Below the pieces are notes generated by a model that ran no database searches, was not told where the DNA came from, and was given only the letters and a program-made list of their open reading frames with translations. Below are positions 6,567-13,724 of a stretch of 17,288 bases of DNA, one piece after another. The translations under genes were made by a program, and so were the position numbers. Positions within the stretch are counted from its first letter, which is position 1. Every line of letters begins with the position of its first letter. This stretch comes from Collinsella sp. (lineage in GTDB: Bacteria > Actinomycetota > Coriobacteriia > Coriobacteriales > Coriobacteriaceae): contig WGSL01000042.1 in NCBI GenBank assembly GCA_014871665.1, forward strand, positions 1 through 17,288, in the 5' to 3' direction.

Positions 6567-6771
6567 TGATCAGTGCTTTTACCGGGGAATCCGTCGCGGT
6601 GGTTTGATGCGCTGCCAGCAGACGGTCGCGCAAAGTGCGTTTGCTCGGCGTTTGGATAACTGCATTGGCCGTTTACCGCAACCTTAGCTCTCAGCTAATG
6701 AATTCAAGTTTAATCCTTCCTGCGATGTGCTGTGTGCCGGCACGGTAGCCGGATCGTAGAAAGGATGCATA

Positions 6772-7314
6772 ATGAAAAAGCTCGAAAACGAAGTGCTGCT
6801 GAGCCGTCGCACTGCACTTGGCGCATTCGCCACCGTCGCCTTGGGGACTGCCGGTCTTCTTGCCGGTTGTGATAGCGATAAGGCGACCGTCACCGAGGAC
6901 GCTGGCGATGACGACAAGAAGGAAGAGGCGAAGAAGGAAGAGCAGTCTACGACTGACCTGGCGGTTGGTGCGACGGTGACCACGGCTTCCGGTCTTTCCG
7001 TCGTTGTCGATTCCGTCCAGCCCGGCCTCACAAATTATGACGGTTCGACCATGACGGGCATTCACGTCACGTACGTCAACAATGGCGATGAGGGCGCAGA
7101 TTACAACATCTACGACTGGAAGGGCGAGGACGCCAACGGCGCTCAGCAGAATCAGGGTTACTACAGCGAGGGCTCCGATGAGCTGCAGTCTGGTACCCTT
7201 TCCGCCGGTGGCTCCGTGGCGGGCAATATCTACTTTGATGGCGATATCAAGAAGGCACTGTATTTTGCCAACATGTTTGATAAGTCTGCCACTGCAAGCT
7301 GGGTGCTGGCCTAG
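6772..7314 (+). CDS. Tat-type lipoprotein with a DUF4352-like domain
   Basis: A 180-residue exported lipoprotein. The signal has a twin-arginine SRRTALGAF (Arg12-Arg13), a hydrophobic stretch and the lipobox LLAGC with Cys33 as the lipidation site. An acidic/lysine linker (about 40-60, DDDKKEEAKKEE) then spaces a beta-rich domain off the membrane: TVTTASGLSVVVDSVQ, GIHVTYVNNGDEGADYN, and SAGGSVAGNIYFDGD. This pattern is that of the DUF4352/telomeric repeat-binding-factor-2-like extracellular domain. The ATG follows AAAGGA by seven bases. Upstream, TTAGCT-CTC-AGCTAA (6684-6698) is a small dyad near a weak promoter (TTTACC at 6672). The function is unknown; surface binding is a guess. Confidence 0.8.
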   Translation: MKKLENEVLLSRRTALGAFATVALGTAGLLAGCDSDKATVTEDAGDDDKKEEAKKEEQSTTDLAVGATVTTASGLSVVVDSVQPGLTNYDGSTMTGIHVTYVNNGDEGADYNIYDWKGEDANGAQQNQGYYSEGSDELQSGTLSAGGSVAGNIYFDGDIKKALYFANMFDKSATASWVLA

Positions 7315-7353
7315 CATGTCGCTACCGTTGCGCCGTATGGGAGGTGAAGTCGT

Positions 7354-7776
7354 ATGCCCGATAAAAAGCTGACTGACGAGTTACTCAATGAGCTTCTCGA
7401 CGCGCCAAACATCGATGGCTATATCAAAGAACACGACTTTGCCGCCCCGTCGCTTTCGGACTACCTGAAGCAGCTACTGCAGGAAAAGGGCTTGGAGCGC
7501 TCGCGCGTGGTTCGTATGGCCGATCTCAATGAGACCTTTGGCTATCAGATCTTTACCGGTGCGCGGCATCCGAGCCGCAATAAGGTGCTGCAGATTGCCT
7601 TTGCGATGGCGCTGACGCTCAAAGAAACCAACCGTGCGCTGACGGCTGCCGGGGTAAGCGTCCTTAACTGCAGGGACCGCCGCGATGCGATTATCATTTT
7701 TTGCATCGATCGCGGGTGCAGCCTCCAAAAGGTCAACGAGGAGCTGTATCGCTTTGGCGAGGAGACGGTGAGTTAG
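7354..7776 (+). CDS. Helix-turn-helix protein encoded before a Ser/Thr kinase
   Basis: A 140-residue soluble protein. An N-terminal segment (residues 1-33) resembles a short peptide arm, then SLSDYLKQLLQEKGLERSRVVRMADLNETFGYQIFTGARHPSRNKVLQIAFAM (about 33-88) forms an XRE-like helix-turn-helix, and a helical C-terminus (ALTAAGVSVLNCRDRRDAIIIFCIDRGCSLQKVNEELY) follows. GGAGG ten bases before the ATG supports the start. It precedes a membrane kinase gene by about 100 bases in the same direction. I recall similar regulator-kinase pairs in gut Firmicutes and Coriobacteria but cannot check that here. It may be a phosphorylation target or partner, or simply a neighbour. Confidence 0.8.
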   Translation: MPDKKLTDELLNELLDAPNIDGYIKEHDFAAPSLSDYLKQLLQEKGLERSRVVRMADLNETFGYQIFTGARHPSRNKVLQIAFAMALTLKETNRALTAAGVSVLNCRDRRDAIIIFCIDRGCSLQKVNEELYRFGEETVS

Positions 7777-7825
7777 CGGCTGATATCTGAGCCGGCGGAG
7801 CTGCCAAACAACGATGCAAGCGAAC

Positions 7826-7857
7826 GGGGCGCAGATGCCATGGGGTGTCTGCGCCCT
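7826..7857 (+). terminator. Hairpin between the helix-turn-helix gene and the kinase gene
   Basis: GGGCGCAGA (7827-7835) and TCTGCGCCC (7848-7856) pair perfectly, with one further G-T pair outside, around a 12-base loop. No T-run follows. It could be a weak terminator, a processing site, or an attenuator that lowers kinase expression; it also excludes the GTG at 7845 as a likely start. Confidence 0.35.
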
Positions 7858-7874
7858 GCGCTATGATGGAGGCT

Positions 7875-9254
7875 ATGGATACTCAGAGCCCAACATATTT
7901 CGATGACGAGCTGACCGCAGCGCTTGCCGAGCACCTGGCGTCGCTCGATCGCGACGACAGCTATCGCGTGGAGCGTGTACTTAAGCGCTCGTCCGTCGAA
8001 ACAACCGAGCTCGTGTACTTTGAAGGAACCGGCGGTGGTTCGCTCGGTCCCTTTGTTCGTAAACGCATCGATGCTTCGGCTCAAATCGGCGGGGCATACG
8101 AGCGTCTGTTTGCCGCTCAGCGGGCAGGCAGGCGTTTTGAGCACCTGCCCAGAATCGTCGATTGTCGTCGTGTGGGCGACGAGCTCAACGTGGTTATGGA
8201 ATACATCGAAGGGGAGACACTCGGGGCGCTGGTGGACCGTCTGGGAGCCACCCCCGATTATGCGCGTGAATTGTATCCTGCCCTATGCGATGCCGTGGGC
8301 GAGCTCCATGCCGGTTTTGCAATGGTGGGGGAGACGTCGGCGCCGGTGATCCATCGCGACCTCAAGCCGTCGAATATCATCGTGACAGGTGCCAACTATA
8401 CGCCTGATGACGGCCTGGCATTTTCATCGCTGGTGATTATCGACCTGGGGATCGCGCGCGTATGGCGCGATGGCGCCGATGCTGACACCGTCAAGTTTGG
8501 CACGCGACCCTATGCGCCGCCCGAGCAGTATGGGTTTGGGCAGACGAGTGTGCGCAGCGATGTCTACGCACTTGGGGCCCTGTTGTTCTTTTGCTTGACG
8601 GGAGTCGACCCTAAACCAGGGCTCGACATGCGCGAGCAATGTGAGGCATGCGGCATTCCCACTCCACTTGCCGATGCCGTCTGCATGTCGATGGCGCTCG
8701 ACCCGGCCAAGCGTTTTGCGAGCGCGGAAGCGTTGGGACGGGCGACGCGCGCGGCATACGATCTAAGTCGCCCCGTGCGGCCTCCTGCGCCTGTGCTTGT
8801 CCGTACTCCGGCCTCGGAGACGGTGTTGACGCCCCAAGGACTCCAGAACCCCACAGGGCTTCCTAGGCCTGCCGCCTCCACTGCATGCGGTCTGCTCTCT
8901 CGCGTTCCGGAGTCTCTGGGGCGCATTTGGAATACGCTCGTCTGCTTCTCGCTGCTTGTGTTCTTTGCCGGAAGTCACTTTGCCGTCTTTCACCCCACGG
9001 GAGCAAACCAAAGCTACCCGACGTGGCTTCTCATAATCGAGTATTTTTTCTTTGTCGATGGCCTTATGGTGCTTATGCATTTTGCGCTGTTCGACAAGCG
9101 TCGTCTTCGTCGGCGATTCGCACTGCTCGACAGCTATCGCGGCAAGAAACTCGCGAAACTCTGGTTCAAGGCATTGGGTGTGCTGCTCCTATGCATGATC
9201 GTCATAGTCGCGGTTGCCAATGCGACCGGCGTCGTCGATACCTCCGCTACCTAA
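7875..9254 (+). CDS. Membrane-anchored eukaryotic-type Ser/Thr protein kinase
   Basis: About 459 residues. The kinase domain occupies roughly 28-300: Lys63 in FVRKRID for ATP, a helix-C Glu near 76, hinge VVMEYIEGETLG at 106-117, catalytic HRDLKPSN at 160-167, DLG (not DFG) at 190-192, activation segment GTRPYAPPEQY at 209-219 and SDVYALGALLF at 228-238. The glycine-rich loop is not canonical. A Pro-rich linker (300-335) leads to three hydrophobic helices (about 353-372, 384-406 and 431-450) with a basic loop (KRRLRRRF), so the kinase probably faces the cytoplasm with its C-terminus in the membrane and lacks PASTA repeats. ATG 7875 has GGAG very close; ATG 7863 is an alternative. Confidence 0.88.
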   Translation: MDTQSPTYFDDELTAALAEHLASLDRDDSYRVERVLKRSSVETTELVYFEGTGGGSLGPFVRKRIDASAQIGGAYERLFAAQRAGRRFEHLPRIVDCRRVGDELNVVMEYIEGETLGALVDRLGATPDYARELYPALCDAVGELHAGFAMVGETSAPVIHRDLKPSNIIVTGANYTPDDGLAFSSLVIIDLGIARVWRDGADADTVKFGTRPYAPPEQYGFGQTSVRSDVYALGALLFFCLTGVDPKPGLDMREQCEACGIPTPLADAVCMSMALDPAKRFASAEALGRATRAAYDLSRPVRPPAPVLVRTPASETVLTPQGLQNPTGLPRPAASTACGLLSRVPESLGRIWNTLVCFSLLVFFAGSHFAVFHPTGANQSYPTWLLIIEYFFFVDGLMVLMHFALFDKRRLRRRFALLDSYRGKKLAKLWFKALGVLLLCMIVIVAVANATGVVDTSAT

Positions 9255-9258
9255 AAGA

Positions 9259-9281
9259 AAAGGGCCCCATTGGGGCCCTTT
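9259..9281. terminator. Bidirectional intrinsic terminator between convergent genes
   Basis: AAAGGGCCCC (9259-9268), loop ATT, GGGGCCCTTT (9272-9281). It sits between the kinase stop and the stop of the minus-strand secreted protein, and the A/T ends give a short U-run in both directions. Confidence 0.8.
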
Positions 9282-9291
9282 GCAGTTGCAC

Positions 9292-10425
9292 TTAGATGCG
9301 GTTCATCTGAGCGGCGACTTTGTTGTACCAGTCCTGCCACGTGGGCGGGCAGTACTTTTTGGCTGCTGCCGGGGTAAGGGTGGAGCCGTAGTTGGCGCCC
9401 AGATAGGCAACGTGGGCGGAGATGCCCTCGCTCCAGCTGCCAAAGCTGCGCCAACCGCCGCCACGGGCACTCCAGCCCCAGGCGTTGTAAGAATTGGCGC
9501 AATAAGCACCCTTGGTGCTCTCGATGCAGGCGATGGCGGGGGACCAACGGGGGTCGACACCGGTATTCCAAGCGGCGACGGCAAAGTTATAGCCCTGGCC
9601 TGCCATGGGGGAGCCGGCGAGATAATTGTCGATGCGGCTCGTCCACTCATTAATGAACGAATCGTAATCGGAGCTACCGGTATTGGCGTTGTTCACCGTG
9701 GTGTCGATGGTGGTGTTGGTGTTGGTGGCCTGGCTGCTGGAATTGCTGCCGCTTACGCCCTCGCCCGAGAGCTTCTCGGCGGCAGCGGCCTTATCGGCCT
9801 CGAGCTTGGCAAGCTCGGCGGCATTTTCCTGCTCGGCTTTTGCCTGTGCCTCGCTGCGGAGCTGCTGGGCCTGTGCCAGCGCATCCTCGGCGTTTTTCTG
9901 CTCTGCCTCAAGCTGAGACTTGGCCTGCTGGAGCTCAGCCTTGTTCTGCTCGAGTTCGGTTTGCATGTTATTGAGCTGTTCGATCTCGTCGACGCTCGAG
10001 CTCGTGATCTGGTTGGTGTATTTGCAGGTCGTGATGAACTCACCCAGGCTCTGTGCGTTGACCAGGAAGCTCACGATGGGATTGGTGCCCTTCTGATACT
10101 TGTACAGATCGCGCATGGCGGAGCTTGCCTTGGCCTGCTGCTCGGGAAGCTTGGCTTCGATTTCCTCGATGCTTGCCTCATTGGAGTCAATCTGCTTTTG
10201 CAGGTCATCGAGTTTGGTGCGGGCGTCGTTGTAGGCGCTCGTGGCGGCTTCGATCTTCTGCTGGGCTGCGGAAAGCTGGTCCTGCGTTGCCTGCGAGGCG
10301 GCATACGCCGCAACGGGGGAGAGCATCGGCGTGGCCGTCAGCGCAACGGCGAGCGCGGCGCTCGTGATGATACGAGCCGGCGTCGACGCAATGAGCGCTG
10401 CGGTGCGATGATTCGAATGCTGCAT
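9292..10425 (-). CDS. Secreted coiled-coil protein with a lysozyme-like domain
   Basis: A 377-residue exported protein, probably a cell-wall hydrolase. The signal peptide (residues 1-42) ends in SPVAAYA. A long coiled coil (about 45-225, rich in Ala, Gln, Glu and Lys, with KIEAATSAYNDARTKLDDLQKQID at its start) resembles the N-terminal domain of PcsB/CwlO-type division hydrolases. A Ser/Thr/Asn linker (about 230-260) leads to a C-terminal domain with ACIESTKGAYCANSYNAWGW, where the Glu is the likely catalytic acid of a lysozyme-like or glucosaminidase-like fold rather than an NlpC/P60 Cys enzyme. Start ATG 10425 has AGAGGGA five bases upstream. In PcsB/CwlO relatives the coiled coil links activity to FtsEX, which is only an analogy here. 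Confidence 0.85.
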   Translation of the reverse strand: MQHSNHRTAALIASTPARIITSAALAVALTATPMLSPVAAYAASQATQDQLSAAQQKIEAATSAYNDARTKLDDLQKQIDSNEASIEEIEAKLPEQQAKASSAMRDLYKYQKGTNPIVSFLVNAQSLGEFITTCKYTNQITSSSVDEIEQLNNMQTELEQNKAELQQAKSQLEAEQKNAEDALAQAQQLRSEAQAKAEQENAAELAKLEADKAAAAEKLSGEGVSGSNSSSQATNTNTTIDTTVNNANTGSSDYDSFINEWTSRIDNYLAGSPMAGQGYNFAVAAWNTGVDPRWSPAIACIESTKGAYCANSYNAWGWSARGGGWRSFGSWSEGISAHVAYLGANYGSTLTPAAAKKYCPPTWQDWYNKVAAQMNRI

Positions 10426-10486
10426 CCAGTCCCTCTGCAATCAATCGTAGGTTATGGTTCGAACGGTATTCTACTACTGCTTTCGA

Positions 10487-10534
10487 CCTCAACTTGAACC
10501 TTAAAGGTCCCAAAGGGTCAAGTTGAACTTGAGG
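10487..10534. repeat. Nested inverted repeats upstream of the cell-wall gene
   Basis: TCAACTTGA (10489-10497) and TCAAGTTGA (10518-10526) form a 9-bp inverted repeat; CCTCAA (10487-10492) and TTGAGG (10529-10534) extend an alternative dyad. A related AGTTCAACTT lies near 10580. They lie between the start of the secreted protein and the end of the MOSC gene, so they could be an operator or a hairpin; no T-run follows. Confidence 0.5.
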
Positions 10535-10659
10535 CTTTGGCTTTGACCTGCAATTATGATGAATTGTTGAGAAACCATAGAGTTCAACTTTAACGTTACA
10601 GAGCCCTGTTTGAGAGGAGTTTTGGGCTGTAAAAGCCATCTCAACGTGGGGTTTTATAA

Positions 10660-11292
10660 CTACAGCGTGCCCTTCTGGCGAGCCTGCTCAATCTCTTCGA
10701 GGGCCTCGGCGGGGGTGAACGAACAGGTGCCGTCGCCGAGTTTGATTACCTGGATATCGTCGCCGGCGTAGACCTCTCCGCCCTTTAGTACCACGCCAAA
10801 AACGCCCTCGTGGGGAAAGATGCAGTCGCCGGCGAGATAGTAGATGGCGCAGCGTGTGTGGCAGACCTTGCCGATTTGGCTGATTTCGACGAGCACCTCG
10901 CTGCCAAGCTTGAGCTGCGTGCCCAAGGGGAGCGAGAGCAGGTTGATGCCTTGCGTGGTGAAGTTCTCCCCAAAGTCACCCTTGCGCACATCGAGTCCGC
11001 GGGCCTGCGCCGTCTGGATGGACTCTGCGGCCAAAAAGGAAACCTGACGGTGCCAATGCCCGGCGTGTGCATCGGTGGCGAGGCCAAATTGCTCTATAAC
11101 GGTGTCGTGTCCATCGGCGACGGGCGACTTGCGCGTGCCCTTGTGTGCCGACGTGTTGATCGAGACGATGCGGGCGGGTCCGTTGTAAGCATCGTTTGCG
11201 GTGCGTAGGGGAGCTGCCGTCTGGGCACGATCTGCAAGTTCGCGCCTGGCGGCGTCAATGATGGGGTTGTTGATCGGATGAGCCTGGGGCAC
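10660..11292 (-). CDS. MOSC-domain protein
   Basis: A 210-residue cytoplasmic protein with a MOSC domain (the fold shared with the C-terminus of molybdenum cofactor sulfurase). Visible family motifs: RIVSINTSAHKGTRK near 41-55, HAGHWHRQVSFLAAESI at 76-92, GDFGENFTTQGINL at 105-118, then IGKVCHTRCAI with Cys144 and Cys148, and FGVVLKGGEVYAGDDI. Cys157 (GDCIF) is a third cysteine nearby. MOSC proteins are thought to carry or transfer sulfur or bind oxidised metal cofactors, but the substrate of this one is not known and no molybdenum genes are close. The GTG start at 11292 has AAAGG six bases upstream. Confidence 0.88.
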   Translation of the reverse strand: MPQAHPINNPIIDAARRELADRAQTAAPLRTANDAYNGPARIVSINTSAHKGTRKSPVADGHDTVIEQFGLATDAHAGHWHRQVSFLAAESIQTAQARGLDVRKGDFGENFTTQGINLLSLPLGTQLKLGSEVLVEISQIGKVCHTRCAIYYLAGDCIFPHEGVFGVVLKGGEVYAGDDIQVIKLGDGTCSFTPAEALEEIEQARQKGTL

Positions 11293-11426
11293 GGTGCACC
11301 TTTCGACGGGGCGGGCTACATGTTGAATCCTACAACAATGGTAGGTTCATTGCCCATTGTCATACAACGGTGGGCGCCGTCTTCGTGCTGGACGATTACA
11401 TCGATTGCCATAGATACGGTGGAGCT

Positions 11427-11456
11427 TTGGGCGCCGGCGGCTTGGCACGCTAGAAT
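11427..11456 (+). promoter_or_regulatory. Candidate promoter of the ATP-grasp ligase gene
   Basis: TTGGGC (11427-11432), an 18-base spacer and TAGAAT (11451-11456), followed by an AT-rich start region and the ligase ATG 57 bases downstream. Confidence 0.45.
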
Positions 11457-11512
11457 AAATCAGTTGCGCAAAGACCGCCCGTTGTGTGGGCAGTTCATGA
11501 TAGGAAGTTTCC

Positions 11513-12769
11513 ATGGCATTGCAATTTACAGAGCGCGAGTTCATTCCCGTGCTGCTTGGTGGCGACATCAACGCCTATTCGGTGGCGCGCGCCTTCTACG
11601 AGGAGTACCAGGTCAAGAGTCTGGTCTTTGGCAAGTATCAGACGGGTCCCGCGTACCGCAGCCAGATTATCGACTACACGCCCAACGTGGATATCGACAC
11701 CATGCCCGTGATGCTCAAAACCGTCAACGGCATCGCCCAAGCGCATGCCGACAAGACTATTGTCCTTGTGGGCTGCGGCGACAACTATGTCGCTCTCGTG
11801 GCTCAAGCCAAGGATGCTCATGAGCTGGCGGATAACATCGTCGCTCCCTACGCGCCCTACAGCATGCTCGAGCAGTGCCAGAAGAAGGAGATCTTCTACG
11901 AGCTGTGCGAGAAGCATTGCGTGCCCTATCCGCACACGTTTACCTTTACCAAGGCGATGCTCAATGCCCAGGGTGAGGCGCCTGCCGAAGTGCTCGACCA
12001 GATCGATTTTCCTTACCCGATGATTCTGAAGCCTTCTGACGGCATCATGTGGTGGCAGCATGAGTTCGAGGGCCAGAAGAAGGCCTATGAGATTGCCGAC
12101 CGCGCCGAGCTGGAACAGGTCATTCGCGACTCGTATGCCAGCGGCTACACCGACGACCTGATCTTGCAGGATCGCGTGCCCGGCAACGACGAGTACATGC
12201 GCGTGCTCACCAGCTATTCCGACCGCAACGGTAAGGTCCGCATGATGTGCCTGGGCCATGTGCTACTCGAGGAGCATCAGCCCCACGGTGTCGGCAACCA
12301 TGCCTGTATCATTACCGAGCCCAACGACGAGCTCATGGGCGGCGTGCGTAAGTTGCTCGAGGACCTTCACTTTGTGGGCTATTCCAACTTTGACGTAAAG
12401 TACGACGAGCGCGACGGCTCGTTTAAGTTCTTCGATTTCAACACGCGCCAGGGCCGCAGCAACTACTACGTTACCAACAGCGGCTTTAACGTTGCCAAGT
12501 ATGTGGTGGACGAGTATGTGTTCAACCGTCCGTTTGAGCCGGAGTTTGTGACGGCTCAGGACGAGGCCCTGTGGATGGTCGTCCCCATGGGCGTCGTCGA
12601 CAAGTACGTCAAGGATCCCGAGCTGCGCGCTAAGGTGCATCGCCTGGACAAGGAAGGCAAGGGCGCCGACCCTTCGTTTATGAAGGGCGACTTTGTCTTT
12701 AACCGCTGGCTGCGCATGTGGCACACCAAGCTGCGCCACTTTAAGCTGTTCAAGACGTATTACAAGTAG
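11513..12769 (+). CDS. ATP-grasp ligase, probable D-aspartate ligase for peptidoglycan
   Basis: A 418-residue ATP-grasp enzyme. The N-terminal pre-ATP-grasp domain (FIPVLLGGDINAYSVARAFYEEY at 10-32) is followed by the ATP-grasp fold: FPYPMILKPSDG near 165-176, DLILQDRVPGNDEYMR, and the metal/phosphate segment FKFFDFNTRQGRSNYYV near 304-320. The RQGRSNY motif and length resemble the D-aspartate ligases (Aslfm type) of enterococci and lactobacilli, which attach D-Asp to the side chain of the stem-peptide diamino acid. An aspartate racemase gene follows immediately, strongly supporting D-Asp as the substrate. AGGAAG six bases before the ATG sets the start. A different carboxylate-amine ligase role cannot be excluded. 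Confidence 0.85.
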   Translation: MALQFTEREFIPVLLGGDINAYSVARAFYEEYQVKSLVFGKYQTGPAYRSQIIDYTPNVDIDTMPVMLKTVNGIAQAHADKTIVLVGCGDNYVALVAQAKDAHELADNIVAPYAPYSMLEQCQKKEIFYELCEKHCVPYPHTFTFTKAMLNAQGEAPAEVLDQIDFPYPMILKPSDGIMWWQHEFEGQKKAYEIADRAELEQVIRDSYASGYTDDLILQDRVPGNDEYMRVLTSYSDRNGKVRMMCLGHVLLEEHQPHGVGNHACIITEPNDELMGGVRKLLEDLHFVGYSNFDVKYDERDGSFKFFDFNTRQGRSNYYVTNSGFNVAKYVVDEYVFNRPFEPEFVTAQDEALWMVVPMGVVDKYVKDPELRAKVHRLDKEGKGADPSFMKGDFVFNRWLRMWHTKLRHFKLFKTYYK

Positions 12770-12778
12770 ATGAGCGCG

Positions 12779-12817
12779 GCGCCCGTCCGGTTTGCATCGG
12801 GCGGGCGCGGGTATGAT
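12779..12817 (+). promoter_or_regulatory. GC-rich hairpin and possible internal promoter before the racemase
   Basis: GCGCCCGTCCG (12779-12789) and CGGGCGGGCGC (12798-12808) form an 11-bp stem with one G-T pair right after the ligase stop, without a T-run. TATGAT (12812-12817) just downstream looks like a -10 element, but no convincing -35 is present. The hairpin may reduce read-through and the -10 may give the racemase its own transcript. Confidence 0.35.
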
Positions 12818-12853
12818 ACGCGCAATTGCGCAAGCGTCACCAAGGAGGCGGCG

Positions 12854-13600
12854 ATGGAAAAGCTGGGAGTTATCGGCGGCATGGGCGCCGAGGCCACGTC
12901 GTATTACTACGACCAGGTGGTGCGTCATACGGCTGCTGCCTGCGATCAGGAACATATCGACATGGTGGTACTCTCCAAGTCGACCATGCCCGACCGCACG
13001 CTGGCCATTAAGACCGGCGAGCATGCCAAACTGCTGGCGACCATGAAAGAGTGCGCCCAGGCACTCGAGTCGCTGGGCTGTGCACACATTGCCATTCCCT
13101 GCAACACGTCACACTACTTCTATGACCAGATCCAGTCGTTTACGAAGGTGCCGATTATCCACATGCCGCGTGAGTCGGTGCGCTATGCTCTGGCCGGTGC
13201 GGTGATGGGGGAGTGTGAGTTCGACCCCAACCTGAGTATGCCGGCCGAGCCGGTGCATAAGATCGGCATCATGGGCACCGATGGCACCGTGGGCGCAGGC
13301 GTCTACGGCCGCGAATGTAAGGCTGCGGGTGTTGAGGTCGTCTATCCCAGCGAGAAACGTCAGAACGATGTGATGTCGCTTATCTACGATGATGTGAAGG
13401 CCGGACGTGAGCCCGATATGGATAAGTTCGACCGCGTGATGTGGGAGTTCGCCCGTAGCGGCTGCGACCGCGTCATTCTGGCCTGCACCGAGCTCTCGGT
13501 GTTGCAAAAGTACCGAGAGATGCCCGAGATCACCCTCGACGCCATGGATGTCCTGGTGCGCGAATCCATCATCCGTAGCGGCGCTCCCTACCGCCTCTAG
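12854..13600 (+). CDS. Aspartate racemase (Asp/Glu racemase family)
   Basis: A 248-residue, PLP-independent two-cysteine racemase that would interconvert L- and D-aspartate. Catalytic cysteines are Cys83 in IPCNTSH and Cys211 in LACTELS, each in its conserved context. The N-terminus LGVIGGMGAEATSYYY (4-19) and the internal IGIMGTDGTVGAGVY (137-151) are typical of the aspartate branch. AAGGAGG with a 5-base spacer fixes the ATG at 12854. It follows the ATP-grasp ligase by 84 bases; the natural reading is that it makes the D-Asp which the ligase uses. Specificity for Asp over Glu is inferred from family resemblance and this pairing. Confidence 0.9.
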   Translation: MEKLGVIGGMGAEATSYYYDQVVRHTAAACDQEHIDMVVLSKSTMPDRTLAIKTGEHAKLLATMKECAQALESLGCAHIAIPCNTSHYFYDQIQSFTKVPIIHMPRESVRYALAGAVMGECEFDPNLSMPAEPVHKIGIMGTDGTVGAGVYGRECKAAGVEVVYPSEKRQNDVMSLIYDDVKAGREPDMDKFDRVMWEFARSGCDRVILACTELSVLQKYREMPEITLDAMDVLVRESIIRSGAPYRL

Positions 13601-13606
13601 CTTCCG

Positions 13607-13627
13607 ACCTGTCAAAAAGGGACAGGT
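13607..13627. repeat. Short TGTC/GACA inverted repeat after the racemase
   Basis: ACCTGTC (13607-13613) and GACAGGT (13621-13627) pair around AAAAAGG, seven bases after the racemase stop. The following GGTTAATTTTGGTAGG resembles the sequence near 16290-16308 (GGGACAGTCTTTGGTGG). It looks like a dispersed repeat remnant rather than a terminator. Confidence 0.45.
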
Positions 13628-13659
13628 TAATTTTGGTAGGTTTTATCTGGTGAAACAGT

Positions 13660-13694
13660 AAGGCCTCGGCTCGTTTGGTGCGAGCCGAGGCCTT
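13660..13694. terminator. Bidirectional intrinsic terminator, racemase / ecfT
   Basis: A 14-bp perfect stem AAGGCCTCGGCTCG (13660-13673) / CGAGCCGAGGCCTT (13681-13694) with a 7-base loop and TT beyond it on the plus side. It separates the convergent racemase and ECF operons. Confidence 0.85.
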
Positions 13695-13724
13695 TTGCGT
13701 TGGGCGGTTGCTGTCAGTGGTGAA

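Noticed and set aside
7845..7874. Upstream GTG start of the kinase
   Set aside because: It lies in the 7827-7856 hairpin, lacks a ribosome site and adds residues with no domain content.
9214..10497. 427-codon plus-strand frame opposite the secreted coiled-coil protein
   Set aside because: Leu/Gly-rich artefact of the coiled-coil codons; the minus strand has signal peptide, domain and ribosome site.
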